This document shows, piece by piece, positions 26,822-35,348 of a stretch of DNA of 64,000 nt (within the stretch, counting starts at the first letter, position 1; every line of letters begins with the position of its first letter). The notes below the pieces were generated by a model that saw nothing but the letters and a program-made list of their open reading frames with translations, had not been told where the DNA came from and ran no database searches. The position numbers and the translations under genes are program-made. Source of the DNA: Candidatus Roizmanbacteria bacterium GW2011_GWC1_37_12 (lineage in GTDB: Bacteria; Patescibacteriota; Microgenomatia; UBA1406; GWC2-37-13); assembly GCA_000991135.1 (NCBI GenBank), contig LBST01000002.1, positions 24,886 through 88,885 of the forward strand, given 5' to 3'.

Positions 26822-28602
26822 GAATTGCTGATTACATTATCGATTACATTTACAAAAATGGGACTGACACCATTTTTACCTTGGCTGGCGGTGGAGCGAT
26901 GTTTTTGAACGACGCCGTAGCTTGTCATAAAAAAATGAAATATGTCTGTAATCATCATGAACAAGCTTCGGCTATGGCCGCCGAGGCTTATGCCAAGACA
27001 AACCAGGGCATAGGCGCCGTTATGGTAACTTCAGGACCGGGGTCAACCAACGCAATCACCGGGTTACTTGAAGCCTGGCAGAATTCTATTCCCGTTATCT
27101 TTATCTCGAGCCAAGCCAAAAAATCGCAGATGACTCATTTTTCCGGTCTTCCCATCCGCCAGTTTGGTATCCAGGAATTAGACATTATTCCCATCGTCAG
27201 GCCGTTGACAAAGTACGCCGATTATGTTGAAAAACCAGAAGAAATCCGCTTTAAAATTGAAAAAGCCTACCAAGAGATGTTATCTGGCAGGCCTGGACCA
27301 GTCTGGCTCGACATCCCTCCTGACGTCGCGAGCCAGAGCATCGACCCGGAAAAACTACCTGGATTTGTAGACAAAAAAACACCCAATAGTCTACCTAAAA
27401 TTTCCACTCGGGAGATCGGTTTGGTAATAAATTTATTAAATAGAGCGCGAAAACCAATCATCATCGCCGGCGGCGGAATAAAATTGGCAAAAGCAGTTTC
27501 GGAATTCAGAGCCTTAGTCAACATTTTAAAAATTCCTGTAGTCGTCCCGGAGATGGGAATTGATCTTTTGGAAAACAATCATCCTTGCTATGCTGGCCAT
27601 GGAGGAACAAAGGGAGATCGAGCCGGAAACATCGTCATTCAAAACAGCGATCTAATTTTGGCAATCGGCAGCAGGCTCTCTGTTTCTTTTACCGGGCACG
27701 AATTTGACAAATATGCGCCGAGATCTGTAAAAATCGTTATCGACGTCGATGAAAAAGAGCACCAGAAAAAAACAGTTAAAATCAACCATCTTATTATTTC
27801 CGACGCCAAATATTTTATTGAGGAAATGATCAAAAATAAGCAAAAACTGATAGATAATAAAAATGTCTGGTTGAAGAAATGCCAAATAATTAAAAATAAA
27901 TATGGTTTATATCTACCCAAGATTAAAGATAAAAATGGCGAAATCAGCATGTACCACATCGTCGATACTATTTCTAAACTGTCTCGACCCGGTGATTTTT
28001 TTATCACCGACGCCGGAGTGACTGCCTACATCGCCGTCCAAACTTTGAAATTCAAAAAAAACCAAAGGATGATTATTCCCGGAGCCACTCTGACCATGGG
28101 CTATAATCTGCCGGCAATCCTTGGCGTCTGGGCTGCCAATAAAAACGCCAGGATAATCTGCATTACCGGCGACGGGTCGCTCCAGATGAACATCCATGAA
28201 CTGGGGACGATCGCTTATCACAAAATTCCGGCAAAAATATTCGTCATCAATAATCATGGTTATCTGGCGATCCGCACGACTCAAAAAAATTTTTTCCAAT
28301 CAAGACTGATCGGAGAGGGGAGTGGCTCCGGAGTCTATCTACCCAGTTCCCAAAAAATCGCTCAAGCTTATGGTTATAAATATGTCAGAATAAAAAATTA
28401 CAAAGAACTATCTAAGATAAAACAAGTAATGAAGGAAAAATCAGCGGTTATCTGCGAGGTCTTTAGTCCTTATTGGCAGGATGTTCTAACTGTCTCTTCG
28501 AAGAAAATGCCCGATGGGAAAATGGTCTCGCTGCCTATAGACGATATGTATCCGTTCCTACCTGAAGAGGAAATGAAACAAATTAGGCAGTCTCTCAAAT
28601 AG
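26818..28602 (+). CDS. TPP-dependent acetolactate-synthase-like enzyme, probably sugar-modifying (YerE-like), copy 1
   Basis: A 594-residue three-domain TPP enzyme. The Pyr domain has NHHEQASAMAAEAYAK with the cofactor-activating Glu and TSGPGSTNAITGLLEAW; the middle domain has PIIIAGGGIKLA; the PP domain has the TPP motif ITGDGSLQMN...VINNHGYLAIRTTQ. There is no ilvN/ilvC neighbour, so branched-chain amino acid synthesis is unlikely. It sits in an operon with sugar GT2s and a 4-keto-sugar reductase next to rfbH, the setting expected for YerE-type enzymes that add a two-carbon acetyl branch to a CDP-3,6-dideoxy-4-ketosugar. Acetolactate synthase of unknown purpose remains an alternative. It overlaps the convergent asd gene by eight bases. 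Confidence 0.85.
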   Translation: MRIADYIIDYIYKNGTDTIFTLAGGGAMFLNDAVACHKKMKYVCNHHEQASAMAAEAYAKTNQGIGAVMVTSGPGSTNAITGLLEAWQNSIPVIFISSQAKKSQMTHFSGLPIRQFGIQELDIIPIVRPLTKYADYVEKPEEIRFKIEKAYQEMLSGRPGPVWLDIPPDVASQSIDPEKLPGFVDKKTPNSLPKISTREIGLVINLLNRARKPIIIAGGGIKLAKAVSEFRALVNILKIPVVVPEMGIDLLENNHPCYAGHGGTKGDRAGNIVIQNSDLILAIGSRLSVSFTGHEFDKYAPRSVKIVIDVDEKEHQKKTVKINHLIISDAKYFIEEMIKNKQKLIDNKNVWLKKCQIIKNKYGLYLPKIKDKNGEISMYHIVDTISKLSRPGDFFITDAGVTAYIAVQTLKFKKNQRMIIPGATLTMGYNLPAILGVWAANKNARIICITGDGSLQMNIHELGTIAYHKIPAKIFVINNHGYLAIRTTQKNFFQSRLIGEGSGSGVYLPSSQKIAQAYGYKYVRIKNYKELSKIKQVMKEKSAVICEVFSPYWQDVLTVSSKKMPDGKMVSLPIDDMYPFLPEEEMKQIRQSLK

Positions 28603-29671
28603 CTATATATCCCTTCTTTATAAGTAATTCTGCTAATAATATTGCGCCTCCGGCTGCCCCTCTTACCGTATTATGAGACAGGCCAATAAACCGCCAGTCA
28701 AATATTTTGTCTTCTCTTAGTCTTCCCATTGTGATTCCCATTCCGTTTTCAAATTCTCTTTCACTTTCTGTTTGAGGACGATCTGGTTCGTTAAAATATT
28801 TTATGAATTGCTTAGGTGAAGACGGAAGGTTTAATTTTTTTAATGGATTAAAGTTTGTAACGGCTTTTATGATCTGCGATTTTGTTGGTTTTTTAGCAAA
28901 CTTTACCGTAACTGCTGCCATATGACCGTTTGTCAGCGGCACCCTGATGCAATTAGCCGAAATCAGCGGCTTCTTGGCCAAAACAATTTTCCTTTTTTCT
29001 ACTTTTCCCCATATCTTCATTGGCTCCTGTTCTGATTTTTCTTCCTCATCGCCGATGTAAGGAATGACGTTGTCAACCATTTCCGGCCACATTTTAAAGT
29101 TTTTTCCCGACCCCGAAATCGCCTGCATGCTCGTGACTACCACTCTCGTCGGCTTGTACTTCATTAAAGGAGTTAGAATAGAAACGTAAGACTGAATTGA
29201 ACAGTTCGGTTTGACGGCAATCAACCCCTTTTTCCAGCCTCTTATCTTCCTCTGTATGTCGATTAATTTAAGATGATTAAAATTGATTTCGGGCATGACC
29301 ATCGGCACATCTTCTGTAAAACGGTGAGCGGAATTATTTGAAACGACTGGAATACCGACTTCTGCATAATTTATTTCTAGTTTTTTTATTTGCTTCTTGT
29401 CTAAATCCAAGGCGCTGAAAATTAAATCAACTTTGTTTCTGATTTTCTTTATGTTATAAACCGAATAAACCATCATCTGCTTGACAGTGTCTGGAATCGG
29501 TCTATCTATCCGCCATCTGTCACCAAGAGCTTTAAAATAGGTCTTTCCGGCCGATTGAGGAGAAGCGGCAAGGCAACTGATTTCAAACCAGGGATGTTGT
29601 GACAGAATTGAAATAAATCTTTGTCCGACCATACCAGTCGCCCCTAGTATTCCTACCCTGAATTTTTTCAT
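28595..29671 (-). CDS. asd: Aspartate-semialdehyde dehydrogenase
   Basis: Reduces aspartyl phosphate to aspartate semialdehyde. The 358-residue protein shows GILGATGMVGQRF, the catalytic Cys in AVKPNCSIQSYV, QAISGSGK, and the His in RVPLTNGHMAAV. The layout (PEIN...NCS, GDEEEKSEQEP) fits the archaeal/fungal-type ASADH branch rather than the E. coli type. It is the last gene of the long minus-strand operon and overlaps hom by four bases (ATGA). With hom and lysC it makes a complete aspartate-to-homoserine pathway; no thrB, thrC, metA or dap genes are in the window. Confidence 0.95.
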   Translation of the reverse strand: MKKFRVGILGATGMVGQRFISILSQHPWFEISCLAASPQSAGKTYFKALGDRWRIDRPIPDTVKQMMVYSVYNIKKIRNKVDLIFSALDLDKKQIKKLEINYAEVGIPVVSNNSAHRFTEDVPMVMPEINFNHLKLIDIQRKIRGWKKGLIAVKPNCSIQSYVSILTPLMKYKPTRVVVTSMQAISGSGKNFKMWPEMVDNVIPYIGDEEEKSEQEPMKIWGKVEKRKIVLAKKPLISANCIRVPLTNGHMAAVTVKFAKKPTKSQIIKAVTNFNPLKKLNLPSSPKQFIKYFNEPDRPQTESEREFENGMGITMGRLREDKIFDWRFIGLSHNTVRGAAGGAILLAELLIKKGYIAI

Positions 29672-30651
29672 AAACTAACAATTTTAATAACTCTTAATAG
29701 ATCTCCAAAAATGCCTCCGGCAGTCACTTGCGGACCAGCGCCCGGGCCTTTAATGACCAATGGATTTTTTGAATAGTTCTTGGTTTTGATGACGGCGATA
29801 TTATCCGGACCGTCAAGTTGACCTACGTCGCTTTCTAAATCGGCTTCTGTTAGACCGACAGAACAACTTCTTTTGTTTACTTTTGCAACAAAACGTAACG
29901 TCTTCTTGTTTTTTTTGGACCGATTCATCATTTTATTATACTTTTTATCCAATAACGTTATCTTCTTCATAAAATCATTAACCGATAAATTACTCAACTT
30001 TTGAGGAAAGAGCGGAGTTATCTTAATATCTTCTAAAGATATCTTACTGTCAATTAGCCTAGCTAAAATTAAAGCTTTTCTAGCTACATCTAATCCTGAC
30101 AGATCATCTCTAGGGTCAGGTTCGGTAAAGCCTTTTTCTTTGGCTTCAAAAACCGCCTGGGAAAATTTCCTGCCTTTTTGTAAAAGGCTGAAAATATATC
30201 CCAAAGTACCTGAAAAACAACCTTGAATTTCCAAAATTTCATCACCACTTTCTATTAACTCTCTAATTGTGTTAATAATCGGCAGTCCAGCTCCGACCGT
30301 CGTCTCGAAAAACAATTTATTTCTGTAACGAAATAAAGAGTCGAAAGTCTTTTGATTGGAGGCGAGTGGTTTTTTATTTGACATGACGACAAATCCGCCT
30401 TTTCTTAGAGCTTTCCCGATGGCTGTAGTTGTTTTATCCGAGGCGGTTGTATCAATAAAAACCAGAGGCAGGGGAGCGGCGGTGATCCTTTCCTTTACGG
30501 TAATATCATTTGATTTGGAATCAAAAACAGCTAAAATCTTAAGTCTAATATTATATTGCTTTTCAATTTTAACTTTATTGGTCGTAAGTTGATCAAGAAA
30601 AGTTTTCCCAACGCGACCTGGTCCCAGGTGTATTATATTTAAGGTTCTCAT
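29668..30651 (-). CDS. hom: Homoserine dehydrogenase
   Basis: NAD(P)-dependent reduction of aspartate semialdehyde to homoserine. The 327-residue protein begins IIHLGPGRVGKTFLDQL (Rossmann loop) and has SNKKPLA, TVGAGLPIINTI, GCFSGTLGYIFS and GFTEPDPRDDLSGLDVARKALILAR, the near-invariant family signature. There is no ACT domain, so feedback control by threonine is not expected from the sequence. It lies between asd (4-nt overlap) and lysC (11-nt gap). Confidence 0.95.
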   Translation of the reverse strand: MRTLNIIHLGPGRVGKTFLDQLTTNKVKIEKQYNIRLKILAVFDSKSNDITVKERITAAPLPLVFIDTTASDKTTTAIGKALRKGGFVVMSNKKPLASNQKTFDSLFRYRNKLFFETTVGAGLPIINTIRELIESGDEILEIQGCFSGTLGYIFSLLQKGRKFSQAVFEAKEKGFTEPDPRDDLSGLDVARKALILARLIDSKISLEDIKITPLFPQKLSNLSVNDFMKKITLLDKKYNKMMNRSKKNKKTLRFVAKVNKRSCSVGLTEADLESDVGQLDGPDNIAVIKTKNYSKNPLVIKGPGAGPQVTAGGIFGDLLRVIKIVSL

Positions 30652-30662
30652 ATTAATAAAAG

Positions 30663-31559
30663 TTAACTTGAAACGATTGTTCCTTTATCTCCTGGATTCA
30701 GAAAACTTTTCACAAAGATCGGAATATTCTTTTTCCTAACCGGTTCAACGGCTTTGTGATAGATGATTTTTGCTCCTTTTTTTGCCAGACTTTTGGCTTT
30801 GCTGTATGTAAGCTTGTCGTACTTGATCGCTTGTGTATTTTTATTTGGATCTTTGTCATAAAAACCGCTGACGTCTTTCCACAAGTAAAGAGCCTCTGCT
30901 CCTAAAAGATTGGATAAATAAGCAGCTGATAGATCGCTCCCGCCGCGCCCCAAAGTCGTTGTGCAGCCGTCGTGGGTAAAACCAATATAGCCGGTAACAA
31001 CCGGAATAACGTTATTTTTAATTAAAGGAACCAAAATCTCGTTTATATGATGTTGGCTTTTTTTATAAAGGGGAATGGCGTTATTGAAGTTATTATTTGT
31101 AGCGACGATGTAGGAAGCATCGATCGAATGGGCAATTACTCCGTTCATCTCTAAAGCATCAACGACAACAGAACACGATAATCTTTCTCCGAAAGAAACG
31201 ATAAAATCGACTCTCGCCGGAGTAATTTTTTTTTGCGAGACGTTTTTGATAAAAGTTATCAATCGGCTGATTAGATTAATTATATCCGACTCAACTTTAA
31301 CTGCTTGCGGTCTTCTGTCAAACTTATATAATACCTTGATGTGCTGTTTTTTTATCTTCTCTACTAACTCCAGGGATTCTTTGATTTTTTTGTTTTTTAA
31401 ATAATCAGACACTTGAAACAGTTGATCGGTCACTCCTTTCATCGCCGAAACGACCAGGATTATTTTATTTTTTTTCCGGTATTTTTTTACAATTTGGCAG
31501 GCTTTTAATATTCCATCCGCAGTTGATAACGAAGCCCCTCCGAATTTCATTACTATCAT
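30663..31559 (-). CDS. lysC: Aspartate kinase, catalytic domain only
   Basis: Phosphorylates aspartate, the first step to homoserine. Motifs: MKFGGASLSTADGI, VVSAMKGVTDQL, SFGERLS, and TTLGRGGSDLSAAYLSNLLGAEALYLWKDVSGFYDKDP. At 298 residues the protein stops after the kinase domain, so both regulatory ACT domains found in most bacterial aspartokinases are missing; the enzyme is probably not feedback-inhibited. Its ATG overlaps the upstream GT2 stop. Its position in a sugar operon is unusual for amino acid synthesis. Confidence 0.94.
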   Translation of the reverse strand: MIVMKFGGASLSTADGILKACQIVKKYRKKNKIILVVSAMKGVTDQLFQVSDYLKNKKIKESLELVEKIKKQHIKVLYKFDRRPQAVKVESDIINLISRLITFIKNVSQKKITPARVDFIVSFGERLSCSVVVDALEMNGVIAHSIDASYIVATNNNFNNAIPLYKKSQHHINEILVPLIKNNVIPVVTGYIGFTHDGCTTTLGRGGSDLSAAYLSNLLGAEALYLWKDVSGFYDKDPNKNTQAIKYDKLTYSKAKSLAKKGAKIIYHKAVEPVRKKNIPIFVKSFLNPGDKGTIVSS

Positions 31560-32512
31560 CTACTTATTTTACCATCTTTAATATTAGTCGTACTTTCCAC
31601 AATATACATCGGCCTGGCTTTTGTTTCCTCAACAATCACTTGAATGTATTTTCCGAGAATACTTATTGCCAAAAGCAAAATTCCTCCGAAAAAGAAAATT
31701 GCGAGCATGAGCGGAATCGAAGCCTGTATCGGATTACCAAAAACTATAACCCAATACAAATACCCAGTAATAAATAAAAATGAGACAAAAGTTAAAAAAA
31801 AGCCTCCATACACCATTAAATCTAATAAAAAATATGAAAATCCGAATAATCCTCTTTCGGCGTGATGCAAATAATCAAAGAAATTATAAGAGCTTTTTCC
31901 GTAAAGTCTTTTTTTTCTTTCGTAAGAAATAAAAGCTCTTTTGAATCCAACCCAAGACAATATGCCGCGACCGAAACGATATTTCTCTGGAAGCTTCCGC
32001 ATCGCCAATAATACTTTTCTATCAAATAATCCAAATCCAGTTGAATCCGCAGGAATATCTATAAAACTTATTTTTTTTTGAATTAAATAATAAAGTTTTC
32101 TTATCGATTTCATCATTAAATTATCAGAAGTTTTTTTATAGACTCCTAAAACCACATTATATCCTTGCTCCCATTTTTTAATAAATTTGGGAATCATTTC
32201 CGACGGCTCTTGTAAATCAGCCGGAATACCAACGATTGCGTCACCAATTGCATGATCATAAGCAGCGTGACCAGAAGATTCCGGCCCGAAGTTTCTAGAC
32301 AAAAAAATACCTTTTACTTTTTTATCTTTACTGGCTATTTTATTTATTAGTTGCTTTGTTTTATCAAAACTGCCATTATCAACAAAAATAAATTCATAAT
32401 CATAATTCTTTAATTTCTTCATCACTCTTGTCAAAGAGTGATAGGCAATAACGACATTAGTTTCTTCGTTGTAACAGGGAATGCAGATGGATATTTTTTT
32501 CATTTTTGTCAT
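31556..32512 (-). CDS. GT2 polyprenyl-phosphate glycosyltransferase (GtrB-like)
   Basis: A 318-residue DPM1/GtrB-type protein: ISICIPCYNEETNVVIAYHSL, VDNGSFDKT, SRNFGPESSGHAAYDHAIGDA, GIPADLQEPSEMIPKFI, then two C-terminal membrane segments (LDLMVYGGFFLTFVSFLFITGYLYWVIVF and LMLAIFFFGGILLLAISILGKYIQVIVEETKARP). It probably charges undecaprenyl phosphate with a sugar on the inner face of the membrane. It sits between the nonulosonate genes and lysC in one operon, coupled to lysC by ATGA. Confidence 0.9.
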   Translation of the reverse strand: MTKMKKISICIPCYNEETNVVIAYHSLTRVMKKLKNYDYEFIFVDNGSFDKTKQLINKIASKDKKVKGIFLSRNFGPESSGHAAYDHAIGDAIVGIPADLQEPSEMIPKFIKKWEQGYNVVLGVYKKTSDNLMMKSIRKLYYLIQKKISFIDIPADSTGFGLFDRKVLLAMRKLPEKYRFGRGILSWVGFKRAFISYERKKRLYGKSSYNFFDYLHHAERGLFGFSYFLLDLMVYGGFFLTFVSFLFITGYLYWVIVFGNPIQASIPLMLAIFFFGGILLLAISILGKYIQVIVEETKARPMYIVESTTNIKDGKISR

Positions 32513-32525
32513 AAGTCAAATAAAT

Positions 32526-33452
32526 TCAGTAATTGTTTTTCCTTTCCCGTAATATTTTTGAGTTTGGAAAAATAACAAAAAAATTCTTTTTTTCCACCAT
32601 TAGTTTTTTTTCTTCATCGGTATATAGATACTCGACTATTTTTTCTCTTTCTCTAGCTCCTGTTATTTTTATCTTTACCTTTTTACCTTTACCGTATTTC
32701 TTAATCGTTTCCTTGGCAAAATCGTAGATATTTTTTTCCGGCATTTTTAAAACAAAAACTTCCTGACCTTTCATTTTTGATGCTGCCAGTATTATTAATT
32801 CAACCGCTTCAGGAATTGTCATAAAAAATCTTTTCATATTTTTATTGGTAACTGTAACTGATTTTCCTTTTTCTATCTGTTCAATCCATAAAGGAACAAC
32901 TGATCCTCTTGAGTTAAGTACATTGCCGAAACGAACGACACAGAATTTTGTCCTTGATTTTCCTATGTAGTAGCTTGAGGAAACTATCATTCTTTCCATC
33001 ATTAGTTTGCTTATTCCCATAATTGTGTTTGGATTAACAGCTTTATCTGTTGATATGGCAACGACTTTTTCCACATTATGCTCTATTGAAAGATCAATGA
33101 CGTTTTGGGTTCCATAAATATTAGTCTTAATCGTTTCAAAAGGATTATATTCACAATAAGGAACATGTTTCAAAGCAGCGGCGTGAAAAACAATATCAAC
33201 GTCTCTGAATGCTTTATCTAGTCTTTCTTTATCACGGATGTCTCCGATTAAAAATTTAACGTCGATCTTTGTTCCAATTTCTTCAATTTCCTTTTGAAGA
33301 AAAAAATGTTTTGATTCATCTCTCGAATAAATTCTCACTTGCTTCGGGAGATAATTTTTTATTATATAACGAACTATTTCGCTGCCGATTGAACCAGTTC
33401 CACCACTAATCAAAATATTCTTTTTGTAAAAAATTCTTTTTAGTTTTTTCAT
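32526..33452 (-). CDS. Nucleotide-sugar 4,6-dehydratase (CapD/LegB type)
   Basis: A 308-residue extended SDR of the short CapD/PseB/LegB group. It has ISGGTGSIGSEIVRY, FLIGDIRDKERLDKAF, HAAALKHVPYCEYNP and STDKAVNPNTIMGISKLMMERMI; in this group Met or Lys replaces the usual catalytic Tyr (MGISK). The later NSRGSVVPLWIEQIEKG and RFFMTIPEAVELI are typical of retaining enzymes such as WbpM/LegB rather than inverting PseB. It likely makes the 4-keto-6-deoxy-HexNAc nucleotide aminated by the overlapping DegT-family gene. This is the first committed step of a legionaminic-type pathway. Confidence 0.9.
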   Translation of the reverse strand: MKKLKRIFYKKNILISGGTGSIGSEIVRYIIKNYLPKQVRIYSRDESKHFFLQKEIEEIGTKIDVKFLIGDIRDKERLDKAFRDVDIVFHAAALKHVPYCEYNPFETIKTNIYGTQNVIDLSIEHNVEKVVAISTDKAVNPNTIMGISKLMMERMIVSSSYYIGKSRTKFCVVRFGNVLNSRGSVVPLWIEQIEKGKSVTVTNKNMKRFFMTIPEAVELIILAASKMKGQEVFVLKMPEKNIYDFAKETIKKYGKGKKVKIKITGAREREKIVEYLYTDEEKKLMVEKKNFFVIFPNSKILRERKNNY

Positions 33453-34561
33453 TTTAAGATTTTTTCAATTTCCATACAAATATACTTGACCTGCTTTTCC
33501 TTTAAACCTATATATAGAGGTAAAGCTAGCGTTTCAGAAGAGATTTTTTCGGCGATGGGAAAATCACCTTTTTTAAAATTAAATTCCTTTTTCATAAAAG
33601 GCTGAAGATGAATCACCGGCAGATATGGTTTGGTTTGTATACCTTTTTCAGCCAACTTTTTCATTAAAAAGTTTCTCCTATTATTCAAGACTCTAACGAC
33701 ATAAACAAACCATGTGTGGGTTCGATCTTTTCCGATTTGAGGAATAATTAGTTTTTTGTTTTCTGAAAGATAACGATTATACAGATTAATGATCTTCTTT
33801 CTTTCATTAATCATCCAATCTAATTTTTCAAGTTGAGTTATTCCTAGGGCCGCACTCATTTCATCCATTCGGTAGTTATAACCCAATCTTTCATGTATTA
33901 ACCAATCGTTCTTTAGATTTCTTCCTTGATTTTTTAAACTTTTAATCATTAAGTCAATTTTCTTATTATTTGTAACAACAATTCCACCTTCACCAGTAGT
34001 CATCTGTTTATTTGGGTAGAACGCAAACACACCGATCTCTCCAAAAGTTCCAGTCATCTTGTTTCTGTATTTGGCTCCTAGACTTTCACAAGCATCTTCA
34101 ATTATCTTTAATTTTTTCTTTTTGGCGATTTCTAAAATGGGCGTCATGTCCGCCGACTGACCAAATATATGAACCACCAAAATCGCTTTTGTTCTTTTGG
34201 TTATCGCTTTTACTATCTTTTCCGGATCTATATTATAGGTAGTTTCTTCAATATCGACAAAGACTGGTTTGACTCTTTCAAATAACAAACAGTTAGATGA
34301 AGATACAAACGAAAAAGGAGTTGTAATCACTTCGTCTCCTTCCTTCAAACCTAATGATTTCACTGCCAAATGTAATCCGACAGTACCATTACTTACCGAA
34401 CTAGCATATTTTGACCGGCAATACTTAGCTATTTTCTTTTCAAATTCAAGATGTTTTGGTCCCAAGGATAGATAGCCTGACTCCAAGACGTCAATAACAG
34501 CTTTTTTGTCTTTTTTGTCGATATAGGGTGAGGCTATTTTGATGCTAACTTGGGCTAACAT
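33449..34561 (-). CDS. DegT/DnrJ/EryC1 sugar aminotransferase (LegC-like)
   Basis: A 370-residue PLP aminotransferase acting on nucleotide 4-ketosugars. Unlike rfbH at 22 kb, it keeps the catalytic Lys in FAFYPNKQMTTGEGG. SNGTVGLHLAVKSLGLKEGDEV, TTPFSFVSSSNCLLF and IIEDACESLGAKY are also seen, with the C-terminal GIQTKPYLPVIHLQPF. Its ATG overlaps nothing upstream, while its stop overlaps the dehydratase start by four bases. Context (dehydratase, formyltransferase, 2-epimerase, nonulosonate synthase) predicts a 4-amino-4,6-dideoxy-HexNAc nucleotide product. Confidence 0.92.
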   Translation of the reverse strand: MLAQVSIKIASPYIDKKDKKAVIDVLESGYLSLGPKHLEFEKKIAKYCRSKYASSVSNGTVGLHLAVKSLGLKEGDEVITTPFSFVSSSNCLLFERVKPVFVDIEETTYNIDPEKIVKAITKRTKAILVVHIFGQSADMTPILEIAKKKKLKIIEDACESLGAKYRNKMTGTFGEIGVFAFYPNKQMTTGEGGIVVTNNKKIDLMIKSLKNQGRNLKNDWLIHERLGYNYRMDEMSAALGITQLEKLDWMINERKKIINLYNRYLSENKKLIIPQIGKDRTHTWFVYVVRVLNNRRNFLMKKLAEKGIQTKPYLPVIHLQPFMKKEFNFKKGDFPIAEKISSETLALPLYIGLKEKQVKYICMEIEKILK

Positions 34562-34581
34562 AATTTCTTACTGTATTATAG

Positions 34582-35343
34582 TTATTTTTTAGCATTATTC
34601 AACTTCTTGTTAATAAAGGACAAAGTCTCTTGATTGACTAAGGTAAACTTTTCATCTTTTATTTTTATATAGGCTCCGGAATAAGGAGGAAAGAAAAATG
34701 CTCTAATTTTTTTGTTAATGATATTGGTTTTTTTTGTTTTTAAATCAACTTTTTTCATCTTTTCCAGCTGGTCGGAGCTGACATAGATTCCACCTTTGTT
34801 TTTAATTGTATTAATTTTTGATTCTAGATTCAGCTTTTCTAAAGTATCTTTAAAGAGCAAAAACAACTGTTTTTGGGATTTTTCTTCAAGTGTATAGGCA
34901 TTTTCATTTTCATCTATTGGGAATTCAGTTACTTTTATGATCGGACCGGCATCAAATCTTTCATCTGTTATATAATGGGCGCTGACTCCGTATTTTTTTC
35001 TACCGTCTAAAATTGCCGTATTATAACCAGCTCTTCCTTTATAATCAGGGAGTGGGGCAGGGTGAAAATTGATACAACCGTATCGGGGCAAATCTATTAA
35101 AGGTTGTTTTATTCTTCGCCAATAAAGATACGAAACTACCAAATCAATATTGGCAATCTTTTGGCTTTTCTTGCTTATCAGAGAATAGAGTGTTTTGTCA
35201 TTCGTCTCAACAGGAATTCCATAACAATACCTAAGACTGTCAAGAATAACGTATTTAATTGTGTATCCTTCACATAATAAATATTTTATCGCCTCATAAG
35301 CCAAAGGTTTTCTTCCTAAAAAAACAATATTTTTTATTTTCAT
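34582..35343 (-). CDS. N10-formyl-THF-dependent sugar N-formyltransferase
   Basis: About 253 residues with the Fmt/ArnA-type formyltransferase fold. The catalytic Asn and His lie in CINFHPAPLPDYKG and the Asp in YITDERFDAGPII. It lacks the full C-terminal tRNA-binding OB domain of methionyl-tRNA formyltransferase, so a sugar acceptor is likely. It lies directly between the aminotransferase and the 2-epimerase, where legionaminate clusters usually have an N-acetyltransferase. The new amino group may therefore be formylated instead (inference). ATG at 35343 is chosen over TTG at 35352, which overlaps the upstream stop. Confidence 0.88.
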   Translation of the reverse strand: MKIKNIVFLGRKPLAYEAIKYLLCEGYTIKYVILDSLRYCYGIPVETNDKTLYSLISKKSQKIANIDLVVSYLYWRRIKQPLIDLPRYGCINFHPAPLPDYKGRAGYNTAILDGRKKYGVSAHYITDERFDAGPIIKVTEFPIDENENAYTLEEKSQKQLFLLFKDTLEKLNLESKINTIKNKGGIYVSSDQLEKMKKVDLKTKKTNIINKKIRAFFFPPYSGAYIKIKDEKFTLVNQETLSFINKKLNNAKK

Positions 35344-35348
35344 ATTGC

